From NCBI GenBank assembly GCA_047967505.1, contig CM106539.1: a stretch of 64,000 bases of DNA, one strand, 5' to 3'. This document shows positions 24,010 to 33,933 of this stretch, in pieces. How positions within the stretch are numbered: position 1 is the stretch's first letter; each line of letters starts with the position of its first letter. The position numbers were made by a program, and so were the translations under genes. Origin of the DNA: Dipteris shenzhenensis. Taxonomy: Eukaryota > Polypodiophyta > Polypodiopsida > Gleicheniales. Under the pieces are notes generated by a model. It was not told the DNA's origin and searched no databases. It worked only from the letters and a program-made list of their open reading frames with translations.

Positions 24010-27000
24010 GGCTAGCCAATAGTTAGAGTGGAGAGACATGGATTCGCTTTGTCCTATGTTGTAGTCGTTATATCTTTGGGAAATAATTAAGGAACTCCTC
24101 TTTGTCCTACATTGTAGTCGTCTTTCTTTGGAATCTCAGTTTGGGTATGTTTAGGATCCTTGAACGTAGAATGAAAAAGAGCTTCAAAGCCCAGTTTCTT
24201 TTTGTTTATTCTATTTTTGGAGGTCATCTGCTCTTAGGTACTCGTTTTAGATTTGGTTTTTCCCATGCCCTTATTCTATTGTTTACCAAATCTTGAAATT
24301 CAAAATAAATAAATAAATAAATTAATTAAAAATAATGATGTTAATGATTGTTTCTTTATATTTGCAATGGTGTTTCATTTTTTTTCTTCTATGTACGTTG
24401 GTTTATCTTTGTTTTCTTGTGTTCCATGAGTGTGGTGTGTGTGTTCGTGTGCATGTGCATGTGGGTTATTCAATTTGGTCACTGTGCATAAACTCTGTAC
24501 CCAGAGAATTTGAGGCTGTTTCATCTGCATATCCTCTGTAGCATAATACCATGATCAGTTTGCAGACACCTAGATGATAAGCCATGGTGCTCACACAAAC
24601 AGGCAGTCTGGATTCTGCTCTGCACTACAGATGGCATATTTTGGAAACAGTGTGGGTGAGAGGTGGCAATACAAGAGGATATGGGGGAGGTGTGGGCCAG
24701 TTAGTATATGGAGGAAGCTAGGGAGCAGCTGGGAGGGGAGGGGTTCTTTGTCTGTTTTTTTTTTTTTTTGGGGGGGGGGGGGACGCGCAGGGGCAACTGA
24801 TGGTTGCAAAGAACATGGGGTTGCAGTAGGAGTATGAGAGTAGCAATTGGGGCGATGTATGAGAGGCTTATGCTGACGTGATTCTAAGGTTGCTTTAAAC
24901 TTTTAATCAGAGTATTTTTTATAGGATCATTAATTATCTTTTTCTCTGACAGTTCTAGTTTTTCTTTTCCTGCATGCCAGTTATTGATGTATGTCTTTAT
25001 GATCTGGATTGCTGTAGGGCAGGGGCTGTCACAGTCGGTTTACCGCCAGCCTGGGTGGATATCTCAGAGGAAATATCAAATAATATGCATCGAGTTCGTA
25101 GTAAGATGAGTGACTTGGTAAAAGCCCATGCAAAGGCACTGAGGCCTACGTTTGGTGACAGCAAGGATGAACAACAGATGATAGAGTCACTGACACAGGA
25201 GATAACCCGCCTACTTAAAAAATGCGAACAAAATCTCCAGCGTCTTTCTGTGGGTCAAGGCCCTAGTGAGGATGCAAATCTCAGAAAGAACGTGCAAGTG
25301 AGTGAGCTTTATGTGCAATCTCTTTTATTAGCAAAGCAGTTCCTATGAGTTCCTATGATGCTCTCTACATGTTTTAATTTCTGTACTGGTAGCTACTTGA
25401 AAATGTCTCAAGTGATTTACTACTGAAAGTAGCTTATTGGCTGGTATAGAAACTTGTTAAATGCTTGCCTGTTTTGAATTACTGAATTATATTTAGTAAG
25501 TTTTTCATTAGAAAGGATAATATGTGACATCATACAGTTCGTTGTATCTGAGAGGTTGCCAATGTTAACATGTGTTTGAAGGGTGCTGCTTTTCTCTATG
25601 TTTGAAGGCATGCTGATTGAACTCTTTTGATTTTGAATTTAAAATCCAGAGATCCTTGGCAACTGGTCTTCAATCTTTGTCAATGGAGTTTCGCAGGCAG
25701 CAAAAGGGATACTTGGAACGCTTACGACAGCAACAAGATGTATGTACTTGTTGATTGAGAGCCTAAAAGTGCTATTAGTCTATAATTTGGTAACTTTTTA
25801 AGGAGAAGTGTCAATATTGACAGAAACTGGTGGTTTATCTGCAGCATGGTTTTGTTTGAGTGTGTGGGCATGTAGTGAGCCACCTTTGGTCATCTTGAGC
25901 TCTTGCATACCTTTTTCAACGGTGGATTTCCTCATTTTGCAATACTGTTAGCAGGTCCCAGCAGGAGCTGACATTGGGATGAACTTAAATGACCAGAGAT
26001 CTATTACTATCGATGACGACTACGATGATGTGGTAGTGTATATTTTTACTGCTTGCTTGTCTTTCTTGTTCATTTAGCACTTCAGCTTCATTTTGTTCCT
26101 GTATGCTGCCTGTACATGGATTCCTGGACCTATTTATTTGTGCTTGTGATGTGTAGAGATTTCATAGACGTTGTCCAAGCTAGCATGTAATAATACTTTT
26201 CATGGGCCCTGGAGGATTGCTCTTTGTCCAACACAAATAGTACACCTGAAGTTCTCTAACTTAGTAAGGATATGCAGCCTTCCTATTCACAGCTTGTGTG
26301 TACATGTCCATACATTTGTAGGCAGGTTATTGTCTTTCAATGGGCATTGTAAGTCATGGTTCTGCATACCATGGTCCAGCATAAGCTCATATTTTGATAC
26401 GTGCTATGTTGAAGTTTCCAAGGCTGATGACCTGGTCACAATTGTACAGACATGTGGTTCCCACCGGCTCTGAATCGCAAGGCTGCATGTACTGTACCAA
26501 GTTTTGGAGATAAGTTCAAGCATACTCTAGCTCATTAAGTTGTCTGTTGCGTGAGAAGGGTCACTTGCCCCACCTGTGAGCTCACAGGAAATTCATGGGT
26601 GGTCACAAGGGAGAGGTGCTAGGCAGGTCTGAGAGGGTCGGCACAGTCTAGAGTCTGTGTGGGCTGCCACATGGTAGAGGTGTGCAGGGCTGCACACAAG
26701 AGGCTGGAGGGGAGCTGATTTGGAGTGCTGAAGGCTGGGGAGCTGGATGGGAAATGAGGGCATGGGGACCCCCTTTATATAGGGCTGGAAGGGCTGAACC
26801 AACCAGCCCAAAATGGCCGACTTTCTAGTCGGTTATTTTGGGGCTGGTTGGCTGGTCCCTTGGCCTCATAAAAGGAAGCCCTAGGCCCCATAAAAGGTGT
26901 CCTAGGGAGGGGTGCAGGGTAGCCTATAAAGGCAGCCCTTTCCCTGCCATTCCCCTTCACTTGTTCCAGCCCTAAGGGGACCCAAAAGGGCTCCTATCCT

Positions 27001-29048
27001 AGGTTGGATCTAAACCTATCTCTAATCCTAAGATGGAAACACTACCCTACTGTTATCCAGTGGGTGCCAGTGAACAAGGACTGATCTGTCTAACTTGACC
27101 TAAGGCTGGGAGACTGACTTACGTAGCTTGTGCCTGACTGTCCCTTGACAAGGTCTCACAGAGGGGTCACAACACATGACATAACAACATCTCCTATTAG
27201 GGAACTGTTACGCACTTGTCGACGTAGCCAGTGTGTCACATTGCACCCAAGTGCAGGACTGCACGTGACACTGCCATGTTGGCAGCATAACATACTTAGC
27301 CATATAGTCTGGGTAGGGCTGAATGAATGGCTCAGCCCTGGGGGCTGCATTGTGCTGGAAGAGGGCATATCTGAAGCTTAGGAGAGCCCTTCAAAGGGCC
27401 AAACAATGGGCTAAATGGGCCTTACATGGCAAGTTTGATAGGATGAGTGGTTTTACAGAGGTTTAAAAGCTTGCAGAATTATGCATAGAGCAAGCAAAAT
27501 TTTATTTGCAAGAGGCTAAGTAATGTGTGAGGATGAGACCAGTGAACCGGGGCAAATAATAATGAGGCCTTGTGGAATCTTGGCTTGATATTGAAGCCAG
27601 CTTCAGATTTGATAATTGTTGTAGGGATTCAGAATTGAAAAGACGTAAGCAATGTGAAGTTTAGTGATGTGGGAATGGCTAGGTTATGCTAACTGCAAAT
27701 CACAGCTAGGCGTTCATGATCTCTTATCTTTTATAGTATTTGTAAGTAAAGCAAGGAAGGATAGCTTTTCATGGCGTGGCCTTTCAAGATGGAGCCCTCC
27801 CACGCAAGATGGTTGGAAAGACTATGTTGCAGAACATTTTCTTCACGGCACATACGATTCTTAAATAATGGTGCATTAATTTAAATATCAATTGCGCAAA
27901 ATAGTTAGAACAATGATAACCGAAATTTTCAGTTATCTGACTTTGTGATTTGTCTTGTGAGTATAAACAGAACTACTTTGTTGTTGATAGAACATCTAGT
28001 GACATGTTTTATTCACTAAACAAGAAAAGAAGTTTCATGAGTGATAAGAACACTGATTCTCTCATGGCTTGGTTAATACTGTGCGAGGATCTCAATGGTC
28101 ATGCTTTCTGGTGTTTTGGATAAACAGTGGGTGGAAGAATAATGGGTCATTATTGTTTGAACTTAGTTAGAGGCTCACAGGTCATGGCGAGGGCTCAGCT
28201 GTCATGGTTGACACGGGTGAGGGCTTGCTTTCATGTGCTTCTTGGGAACGTGTGTGCGCATGTCATCAATAATGGGATCCTGAGTGTTGGTAAATCTGGG
28301 AACATCTGCTGTGGTATTCTTGCATAGTATCAGAGCACCGTCTAGTGCATTTTCTAATACCTTTTCAGCAGGGTTTCAATCACCAGCAAATGTCTCGCAT
28401 GAAAAAAACTGAAACTGTAACAGTTGAACGGGAAAAGGAGATTCTTCAGGTATACTTGGTTTGATTGTCATATTGTGGATAGTAATGTGCAGTACCAAGT
28501 TTTTGAAGGTCAGCCGAATAGTATCCTCTTTGGTGATTCATGCAGATTGTGGAGTCAGTCAATGATTTGGCTCAAATTATGAAAGACCTTTCTGTTCTGG
28601 TGATAGATCAGGTATCATTGCTATCTGAGGGACCAAAGGGATGCAGTTTCAATGTTGGCGCTTGTTAGTTAATTCATATGCACTTGTTTTATCATATAAT
28701 CTTCGTTTCTGAAAGCTTTTTGATTAGCAAAACACAGTAATCCATCTCCTTGCCTCCTCCTAGGGAACCATTGTTGATCGTATTGATTATAATATCCAAA
28801 ATGTTGCTGCCTCTGTTGACGATGGATTGAAACAGTTGGAAAAGGTGAATACACTCATCAAGGTCATGTCTTTATGGAAGGTTTGTTTGCATTTTTGTAC
28901 TCCATGATGTGATTTTCGAATTGCCTGGATTTCGCAGGCTGAAAGGACTCAGAAGAAGGGGGGCATGGTATTATGTGTGATGATCCTCATTTGTCTTTGC
29001 ATCTTCATGATTTTTGTGCTGATTATCAAGAATATTTTGTTGCGATAG
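16558..29048 (+). CDS. SYP4: Qa-SNARE syntaxin of the SYP4/TLG2 group (spliced, 8 exons)
   Basis: Exons join 16558-16742, 25018-25297, 25650-25739, 25955-26032, 28372-28449, 28546-28611, 28764-28844 and 28938-29048, giving about 322 aa, the usual length for plant SYP41/42/43. Every intron is GT-AG and the frame is open throughout. Domains: N-peptide MATRNRTALFRKYRDALR (the region that binds the SM protein VPS45 in this family), Habc region about 64-185, Qa-SNARE helix about 228-290 with the zero-layer Gln at about 259 (VIDQ, last codon of exon 6), and a C-terminal membrane anchor about 296-321. Known role of the group: vesicle fusion at the trans-Golgi network with SYP61, VTI12 and VPS45, in secretory and vacuolar trafficking. 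The SYP4 assignment rests on the N-peptide and the LPPAWVD motif; which paralog is unknown. It looks functional although intron 1 is full of LINE sequence. Confidence 0.95.
18202..18349. repeat. Palindromic hairpin cluster in SYP4 intron 1
   Basis: Arms at 18264-18301 and 18313-18349 are near-complete reverse complements (GAAAAATAGTAC, AACCACACTACAT and GACAG blocks match) around a loop of about 11 bases. Just upstream TGTAGTGTG (18214) and CACACTACA (18237) form a smaller palindrome, and TGGTTTATTCAATGTA occurs at 18202 and 18246. A foldback MITE remnant is likely; a small-RNA precursor is possible. Confidence 0.8.
18523..18548. repeat. (CA)n microsatellite at LINE 3' junction
   Basis: About 13 CA units directly abutting the A-tail (T-run on plus strand) of the minus-strand LINE copy that follows. 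Confidence 0.95.
18549..19770 (-). mobile_element. 5'-truncated LINE, 3' end copy 2 (minus strand, SYP4 intron 1)
   Basis: Reading from 19770 downwards the minus strand codes a diverged ORF2 C-terminus: a GTWQPSHWDFLLGHIEDKVKG segment minus its last residues (about 19680-19620) matching the same place in the larger LINE at 20.8-24 kb, then a cysteine/histidine zinc-finger-like region CRLCLSIQDSMPHLFLHC (about 19000-18940) typical of plant LINE ends. The 3' UTR ends GATTTCACCCCAAAA into a T-run on the plus strand, then (CA)n. The 5' end lies near a C-run at about 19775. Non-functional. Confidence 0.85.
19775..19830. repeat. C-runs followed by (CA)n
   Basis: CCCCCCCC at about 19775, a second C-run of 14 or more to about 19807, then GCACACACAC. 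Simple-sequence spacer between two LINE tails. Confidence 0.85.
19836..19945 (+). mobile_element. LINE 3'-tail fragment, plus strand
   Basis: About 110 bp ending GTGGATTTCACCACAAAAA and followed at once by (TG)n. It is the reverse complement, with modest divergence, of the LINE 3' UTR at about 18555-18660 (shared blocks: GGGACAATCAGCTACAAG and TCATTATATTACAA or close forms). A severely 5'-truncated insertion of the same family in the opposite direction. Confidence 0.8.
19946..20092. repeat. TG and CATA simple repeats
   Basis: (TG)n right after the LINE tail, then ATACATATACATATATAT-type sequence. Low complexity only. Confidence 0.85.
20093..20645 (+). repeat. Three-unit tandem array of about 170-190 bp
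   Basis: Units begin near 20093, 20285 and 20456 with TCTAG(TG/CC)TTATGAAGGTATA-like sequence. They share ATTTTCRTCCAA, GTGGCCA, CTGTGCTTCAATAATTTATC-like blocks and TACCTTATCAAATATT, and end with AAAAATTACAA. About 80 percent similar by eye. Not coding. Function unknown. Confidence 0.85.
22120..22147. repeat. 14-bp tandem duplication (frameshift in LINE)
   Basis: GTTTTTGTCCTCCA at 22120-22133 is repeated exactly at 22134-22147. Fourteen bases shift the ORF2 frame. Confidence 0.95.
22275..22316. repeat. 21-bp tandem duplication (nonsense codon in LINE)
   Basis: The 21 bases at 22275-22295 (CAAGTAGAAATTTTCCAATA plus T) recur exactly at 22296-22316. The length keeps the frame, but the junction makes ACT-TGA in ORF2. 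Confidence 0.95.
23979..24330. repeat. (CA)n and (AAAT)n microsatellites
   Basis: (CA)n at 23981-24007 at the 5' edge of the LINE, and AAATAAATAAATAAAT at about 24303-24325. Between them is ordinary AT-rich intron. Confidence 0.85.
24331..25017 (+). other. 3' end of SYP4 intron 1
   Basis: Includes a T-run followed by a G-run at about 24758-24782 and the acceptor TGTAG at 25013-25017. No other feature seen. Confidence 0.5.
25018..25297 (+). CDS. SYP4: SYP4 exon 2 (Habc)
   Basis: Begins after TGTAG; its first base completes the Arg codon, then reads AGAVTVGLPPAWVD, the hallmark of this syntaxin group, and ends at RKNVQ before GTGAGT. The competing CAG acceptor five bases downstream would break the frame. 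Confidence 0.93.
25650..25739 (+). CDS. SYP4: SYP4 exon 3
   Basis: Follows ATCCAG, reads RSLATGLQSLSMEFRRQQ and on to LRQQQD, then GTATGT. Phase 0 at both ends, 30 codons. Confidence 0.95.
25955..26032 (+). CDS. SYP4: SYP4 exon 4 (variable linker)
   Basis: Acidic linker VPAGADIGMNLNDQRS then ITIDDDYDDV. The acceptor is a TAG-CAG tandem, so a version with an extra Gln (start 25952) is possible. The donor could be 26030 (GTGGTA) or 26033 (GTAGTG); I chose the latter. The least certain of the exons. Confidence 0.8.
26560..27440. repeat. GC-rich block in SYP4 intron 4, possible inserted element
   Basis: About 880 bp clearly richer in G and C than the rest of the intron, with ATAAAAGG repeats (CCTCATAAAAGG, CCCCATAAAAGG) and CCTATAAAGGC near 26931, which looks like a promoter TATA. 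It resembles a solo LTR or other insertion, but ends and target duplications were not identified. Confidence 0.4.
27441..28371 (+). other. Rest of SYP4 intron 4
   Basis: Ordinary AT-rich intron without repeats of note, ending in TTTTCAGCAG. Confidence 0.5.
28372..28449 (+). CDS. SYP4: SYP4 exon 5
   Basis: Reads GFNHQQMSRMKK then EREKEILQ, ending before GTATAC. The acceptor is CAG-CAG, another tandem acceptor that could add a Gln. Confidence 0.93.
28546..28611 (+). CDS. SYP4: SYP4 exon 6 (SNARE helix, first half)
   Basis: IVESVNDLAQIMKDLSVLVI then DQ, 22 codons, phase 0. The last codon is the zero-layer Gln of the SNARE core. Confidence 0.96.
28764..28844 (+). CDS. SYP4: SYP4 exon 7 (SNARE helix, second half)
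   Basis: GTIVDRIDYNIQNVAASVDD then GLKQLEK, 27 codons, bounded by CCTAG and GTGAAT. Confidence 0.96.
28938..29048 (+). CDS. SYP4: SYP4 exon 8 (membrane anchor and stop)
   Basis: AERTQKKGG followed by about 25 hydrophobic residues, then Arg and TAG at 29046-29048. A tail anchor with almost nothing after it, as in the family. Confidence 0.96.
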   Translation, partial: AERTQKKGGMVLCVMILICLCIFMIFVLIIKNILLR

Positions 29049-30454
29049 ATTCTTGATACTGTCACAAATACTGTGACAATGCTTGTACATTCATATGACT
29101 CAGTTTCCAAGGTCTATAACACCTGTGATACTGGGATGTTGGACACTTGTTCTACATTTTGACTTGCCAGAGCGAGGCCTGATCCAGGAGCTTTGGATGA
29201 GAACATAAATTTCAGCCTGGTACCATTTTGGGCTTGAGTACAATTTTGCCTTGACATGGCTATGTTCCTGCAAAAAATAAGAGTGCAGGTATATCAAGTT
29301 TTCTGCCATCGTGGGTAGGATTGGAGTTACCTATCAAGCGGAACAGAGTTACCCATCTGTTAGTGGCTTAGCACTTGGCAGAGTTTGCACAATTCTGTTG
29401 CGGATCGGCAGCTAAGCTTCAACAATAATGCCAGGCTCCATTTGTTTGGTAATATATGTTACCATTGGAATTATACAGAACAGAACACGCACTATTCTGT
29501 GTGCATGTTGCTGTTGAAGAGAAATTTTGCTGACAGCAGTTTTTTAATAATACCATAATGGTTTGTACAAAGGCAGGCAGATGTGGCCCAGGTTGTATGG
29601 CTGATTGGTTGGTTCAGGGGAACGCCACTGTATTCTGCAGGCTTATACTCACACTGTGCTGTCTGGATTCCCACTACCTGAGTTTCAGTGCACATTTTCC
29701 AGAAGCACTTCAAGTGAGAAGGGCCTTGCATCAGTCACAGTGTTGTTGTGGTGGCTTCACGTTGCTTCCTAAGCTTCGAGGTTTGATTTAAAACATGTAT
29801 GATATGAGGGCATTATATTTCTGAAGATACAGGGTTTACAGCTTCAGTCAAATGGTTATTGTTTGGACTAGATATTTAAGTGACGACTCAAATGATAATA
29901 TGTGCTTCTTATGGATCTTGAGGGTGGCTTTGTGAAAAGTTCAAAGTATGGTATTTTGGGTATGATATATGTCCCAAGGAGGAAGGCCACGTATATTAGT
30001 AGTCCATGATTGTATTGTTCAGGAATATTGAAATTGCTGATGATCCGTGTGTGCATGGCTGATGAACCCAATTATTTGCAATTCCACACAAGATGCTACA
30101 TATATGTAAATGGTTGGCAAGAGTCGCTAAAGGAAGCAATACTATTGCCTGTAGTAGTGCATGAAATGAAACCCTTCGTTTCAAGATTCAGTGCATTTGT
30201 AATGTATGATTGTCGTCGATATGTTTATTAGTATCTGGAGGTCTTCCTCAATGGTGGGCAAGTGGTTGGGTACTGCAAGTGTTTAAATCTAGAGTATAAG
30301 GATTCTAGCTGTAGATGAATGACATGGGTTTCAACCCCACCCAACCCTAGTCATCCTTGAGGGATAGAGTGCAAGGGACAAATGAAACACGTCAGATTAA
30401 CATTGTTTTGAGGATGTTTTAAGGGCGTTGTAAAATATTAAGATACACAAACTA

Positions 30455-30500
30455 ACTGTAGGCAAGTTTGGTGGCCTACTGTAGGCAAGTTTGGTGGCCT
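30455..30500. repeat. 23-bp perfect tandem duplication
   Basis: ACTGTAGGCAAGTTTGGTGG plus CCT at 30455-30477 is repeated at 30478-30500. Confidence 0.95.
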
Positions 30501-30578
30501 TTTATAAGAGCTGCTAGCTAGTGTCAAAATGATATGATATCATGTGAGGCCCTGATTTAGTCGACATTGAATAGGCGT

Positions 30579-30634
30579 CTGTGCTCAAGTAGTGGAAAGA
30601 GGGCCTCTGGGCTCAAGTAGTGGAAAGAGGGCAA
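30579..30634. repeat. 28-bp tandem duplication
   Basis: Units at 30579-30606 and 30607-30634 share GCTCAAGTAGTGGAAAGAGG, differing at position 4 and at the last two bases. Confidence 0.9.
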
Positions 30635-31939
30635 TTACAAAAGGCTTTTGGCTAGGATATAGGATGTAGCCCTAGTTTAGAGGGCCAATGACGAAGTGAG
30701 GCTTCCTACAATTTGAATTCTTTTGCATTGGTTTAGAACTTGTGAGGGTCATGGATGTATGCCTTTAGAATTGTCTTTTTATAGTATGTGCATCAGGATC
30801 CTCATGCAAGTTTTTTCCTAATTGGGTCAAAACTCCCCTAATGGTTTTGAAAGATATTTCTACAACTTTGCAAGGTCTTTGTTATCCCATTACTCTAGAA
30901 ACTAGATTTTTTGAGATCAAAGTGACAAATTTTACAATGTAGCTTATATGCTAGATATCTTTCTCACATTTTGTTGGTTGAACATTGGTATCTTTTGGCT
31001 CTTTATGTTCAAAAGCATTTCGATTGCCTTTAATGGAACAAATAGGCAAAATGTTTTAGGACAAGGATTTGTCAATTACCTATCTTTATGTATCATAACA
31101 TAACATAACAACATTTGGCTTTGAGGAATAAAAGCTGGTTGTGGAGCTTTAGTTTTTGCAAGACTTTCATAATATTTGTTTGTAATTTTGTCAAACATTG
31201 GTGGAACACAAATTTCGTACTATGTATGAAAAATATATGCTTTCACATGCTCCACCCTAATAAGGGTTGTACACAAACAATAACATCAAGAGCTAAAAAG
31301 TTGCATTAGAAAGAAAACAAAATCGCATGAGTAGAGTAACTTGTAACACACACCAAACTTTCCAAGCAACATTTGGGTCACCTTATTTTCCATGGCTTAT
31401 GCAATCACTTAATGGCACTAGGTAGATTTCAGCAACGAGGGTACAAATTAGCATGCATGGTTGCATCAGTAATAGAGAGTGCAACATCGTTAGTTATAGA
31501 CTTGGACATTATAGGACCTTTCTTGACTACTTGCAATCGGGTTGCCAAAAGTGTCAAGTTCATACCACCACATTTGTTTCCAAGGGAAGGGAAAGCATCA
31601 AAAAATGAGTGTCTCCTTGCAATAAAAAGGTAACATCTATTGTCTCTACAACTATGGAGAAATGAAGAACAAAGAGCTAAAAGAGAGTAGGATGGAAAAG
31701 TATGGCAAAGGTCCAATGGGCAGGAAATATCCCTTGGAGCTATAAAAAATTCTAGCTAAATGCAAGATTGATAGGTTAGAATGACACTCTCAAAGCTGCG
31801 AGTCAAAGAGGGGAGATTGTGACAAATAGGGAGTAGGAATTTGCATTGGGTTGTGATATGAAGGTATATAATGATCTTGCTATTATTTATGTTCATCTAT
31901 AACCTTTTTGTATAAACTAAGGAGAATCCATTACCATTG

Positions 31940-32276
31940 TCATGGGACAAATTGGTGTACTGGAGTCAATACCAAGGATTACAAGGTCTATGGTTGTGAG
32001 TGTGATCACATGAGTGAGTGTGTGAACACGTGTGTGTGTAAAGGTGTGCTTGACTTAGGTGTGATTGATGATGTGTCAATCAATAGATTGTGATTGAGTG
32101 AATCTAGGAGTGTGGTGTGATTGAGAGATGCTGATTGAGAAATCAATGAGAAATATGTGGAGCTTGGCTCTCAGGTATGTATCAAGTGCCTATATATTGG
32201 TGTTCTCTCATGAATAAAGAACAAAAGTTGTTTTGGTTGTTCCACTCCCATCTCGCTGCTTAGCCAGGATCCAACA
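31940..32276 (+). repeat. 5' LTR of the short element
   Basis: Starts TCATGGGACAAATTGG (the 3' copy starts TGATGGG), ends GATCCAACA. Contains CTATATATT near 32190 as a possible promoter and AATAAA at about 32213. Confidence 0.88.
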
Positions 32277-32278
32277 TG

Positions 32279-32290
32279 TGGTATCAAAGC
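32279..32290 (+). promoter_or_regulatory. Primer binding site (initiator-Met tRNA)
   Basis: TGGTATCAAAGC, two bases after the 5' LTR, one mismatch from the common plant TGGTATCAGAGC. Confidence 0.85.
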
Positions 32291-32536
32291 CACTTCACCC
32301 TCCTTGAGCCTTATTTTCAGTGCCATGTCATCATCATCTTCCCAAATGAAGGATTTCTTCTGTCTCTTCCCACGTTTTTCCCTTAAAGCTTGTTCTCTTC
32401 CATCTATGAACCATTGTTGATGCCCTTTGAGCTCAAGCATCTCCATTCTAGGGTGAATCTCTGGCTAGGAGGAATTGACAAATGCTTGCTTCATCTGCCT
32501 GTGTCAAACACAATACTTAGTCCGTGGCATTTCGCC

Positions 32537-32576
32537 AAATGCTACCTACTAGCGACAAATGCTACCTACTAGAGAC
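32537..32576. repeat. 20-bp tandem duplication inside the short element
   Basis: AAATGCTACCTACTAGCGAC at 32537-32556 followed by AAATGCTACCTACTAGAGAC at 32557-32576, one mismatch. Confidence 0.92.
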
Positions 32577-33017
32577 AAATCTCTCTAGTTCCTCTCAGAG
32601 GAGGCTGGGCGACACCTAGAGCTACCTCTAGTTCAAATATAAGCTCATATGCTTCAGTATTCAAGGCACATTTGATGAATGTTTGGTGAGATCTGTTGTT
32701 GTTCTCTGTGTCGACCTACGCATTTATTTCGCCTTTCTTTGCTACTAGATCTTGCCCACAAATTAGGATTTCATTTGCTTTAGAAATCCCTCTCAAAGCT
32801 GCTTGTTGCTGGTTGAATTTCATCCTCTAGATTCAGTCTGTAAGCCTTTCCTTCCTATCTTTGGATTTTGACAGTTTGGTCTTATGGTTGACCAAGTCAA
32901 CAAAAAATTGAAGTTTTTGACCTTGACTAAAAGTTTTCAGTATATTGACTCTTCTTGAGAACTCAGTTACAGAACTCATAGCTATCATTGTACTTTGCAT
33001 TTGTGGAGATCACTTAA

Positions 33018-33358
33018 TGATGTATGCAACTTCGTTGCATCTATATGGGGATGACACGATGATTGTGCTCTCAAAGAATATGTTCTCAAGTTCCACTTGC
33101 TTGAGTCTATTTGTCAAACCTTGTAAGGAATTAGATATTGCCCATGTGGTAAGACCTTTCCTAGAAGGAAAGCTTTGCTTCATCGACACCAAGTACAATG
33201 CAATGGACAAGCGAGTTTATGAGTGTGATACAATAGTGGCTTGGAAACGACGCCAGAAAAAGATCGCCATCAAGGGGGGGATTTCCCACATCTTCAACTT
33301 AGAATTTTTTTGTGTTGTCAATAAGGGTTCTCCGCCCTGGGACATCCCTCTTAAATGA
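33018..33358 (+). CDS. Unrecognised ORF inside the short LTR element
   Basis: The open frame spans 32945-33358; the first ATG in it is at about 33018, giving a protein of about 113 aa ending at a TGA at 33356. It contains LHLYGDDTMIVLSKN and a basic patch WKRRQKKIAIKGG. It does not match RT, integrase or Gag motifs that I know. It could be a captured host fragment, a degraded gag piece or chance. A role in the element is unproven. Confidence 0.35.
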
Positions 33359-33625
33359 TTGTTAGTCTTATGTTTGAGTTATTACCTTGTTAGACCCATG
33401 GGGATTTCTCATGCATAGTCATTGTCCATTCTTCCAATTGTAAACCAAGAGACCAAAGTTAGAGTGAGATCAGGTTGGGGTGAGGATGCCCAAATGAGTC
33501 TATTGCTGATGCAACTAGAGTGAGTGCCAGGTTGGGATCATGAGTGTTGTCACTAGAGGTGGGCAAGGCATGAAGTTTCCCATGGACTATTGCTAGGGTT
33601 GAGGTCATCAATTTGTGGGGGTGTA

Positions 33626-33928
33626 TGATGGGACAAATTGATATATTGGGGTCAATACCAAGGATTACAAGGTCTGTGGTTCTGAGTGTGATCACATGAG
33701 TTAGTGTGTGAACACATGTGTGTGTGAAGGTGTGTCTGAGTTAGGTGTGTGAATCTAGGAGTGTGGTATGATTGAGAGATGCTGATTGAGAAATCAATGG
33801 AGAAATTAGTGGAGGTTGGCTCTCATGTATGTATCAAGTGCCTATATATCAGCCTTTTCTCATGAATAAAAAACAAGAGTTGTTTTGGTTGTTCCACTCC
33901 CATCTTGCTGCTTAGCCATGATCCAACA
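33626..33928 (+). repeat. 3' LTR of the short element
   Basis: Starts TGATGGGACAAATTG after a G-rich polypurine tract and ends ATCCAACA, followed by CATTG. Lacks about 35 bp present in the 5' copy. Confidence 0.88.
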
Positions 33929-33933
33929 CATTG

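Larger units (their letters stand above)
29049..31939. other. 3' UTR of SYP4 and downstream intergenic DNA
   Basis: The first few hundred bases likely hold the 3' UTR; no clear polyadenylation site could be fixed. Further on no gene is seen. It contains two short tandem duplications (30455-30500, 30579-30634) and a CATAACATAACATAACAAC string near 31098. Confidence 0.4.
31940..33928 (+). mobile_element. Short non-autonomous LTR retrotransposon with 5-bp target duplication
   Basis: Complete element of 1989 bp: 5' LTR 31940-32276, initiator-Met primer site 32279-32290, internal region of about 1.35 kb, G-rich polypurine tract (GTGGGGGTG, about 33615-33623), 3' LTR 33626-33928, and CATTG at 31935-31939 and 33929-33933. 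The inside has no gag, protease, integrase or RT I can recognise, so it would need enzymes in trans. LTRs differ by a deletion of about 35 bp and scattered changes, so it is not recent. Orientation is set by the primer site. Confidence 0.9.

Noticed and set aside
25018-25025. Alternative CAG acceptor for SYP4 exon 2
   Set aside because: It would put the LPPAWVD region out of frame with exon 1.
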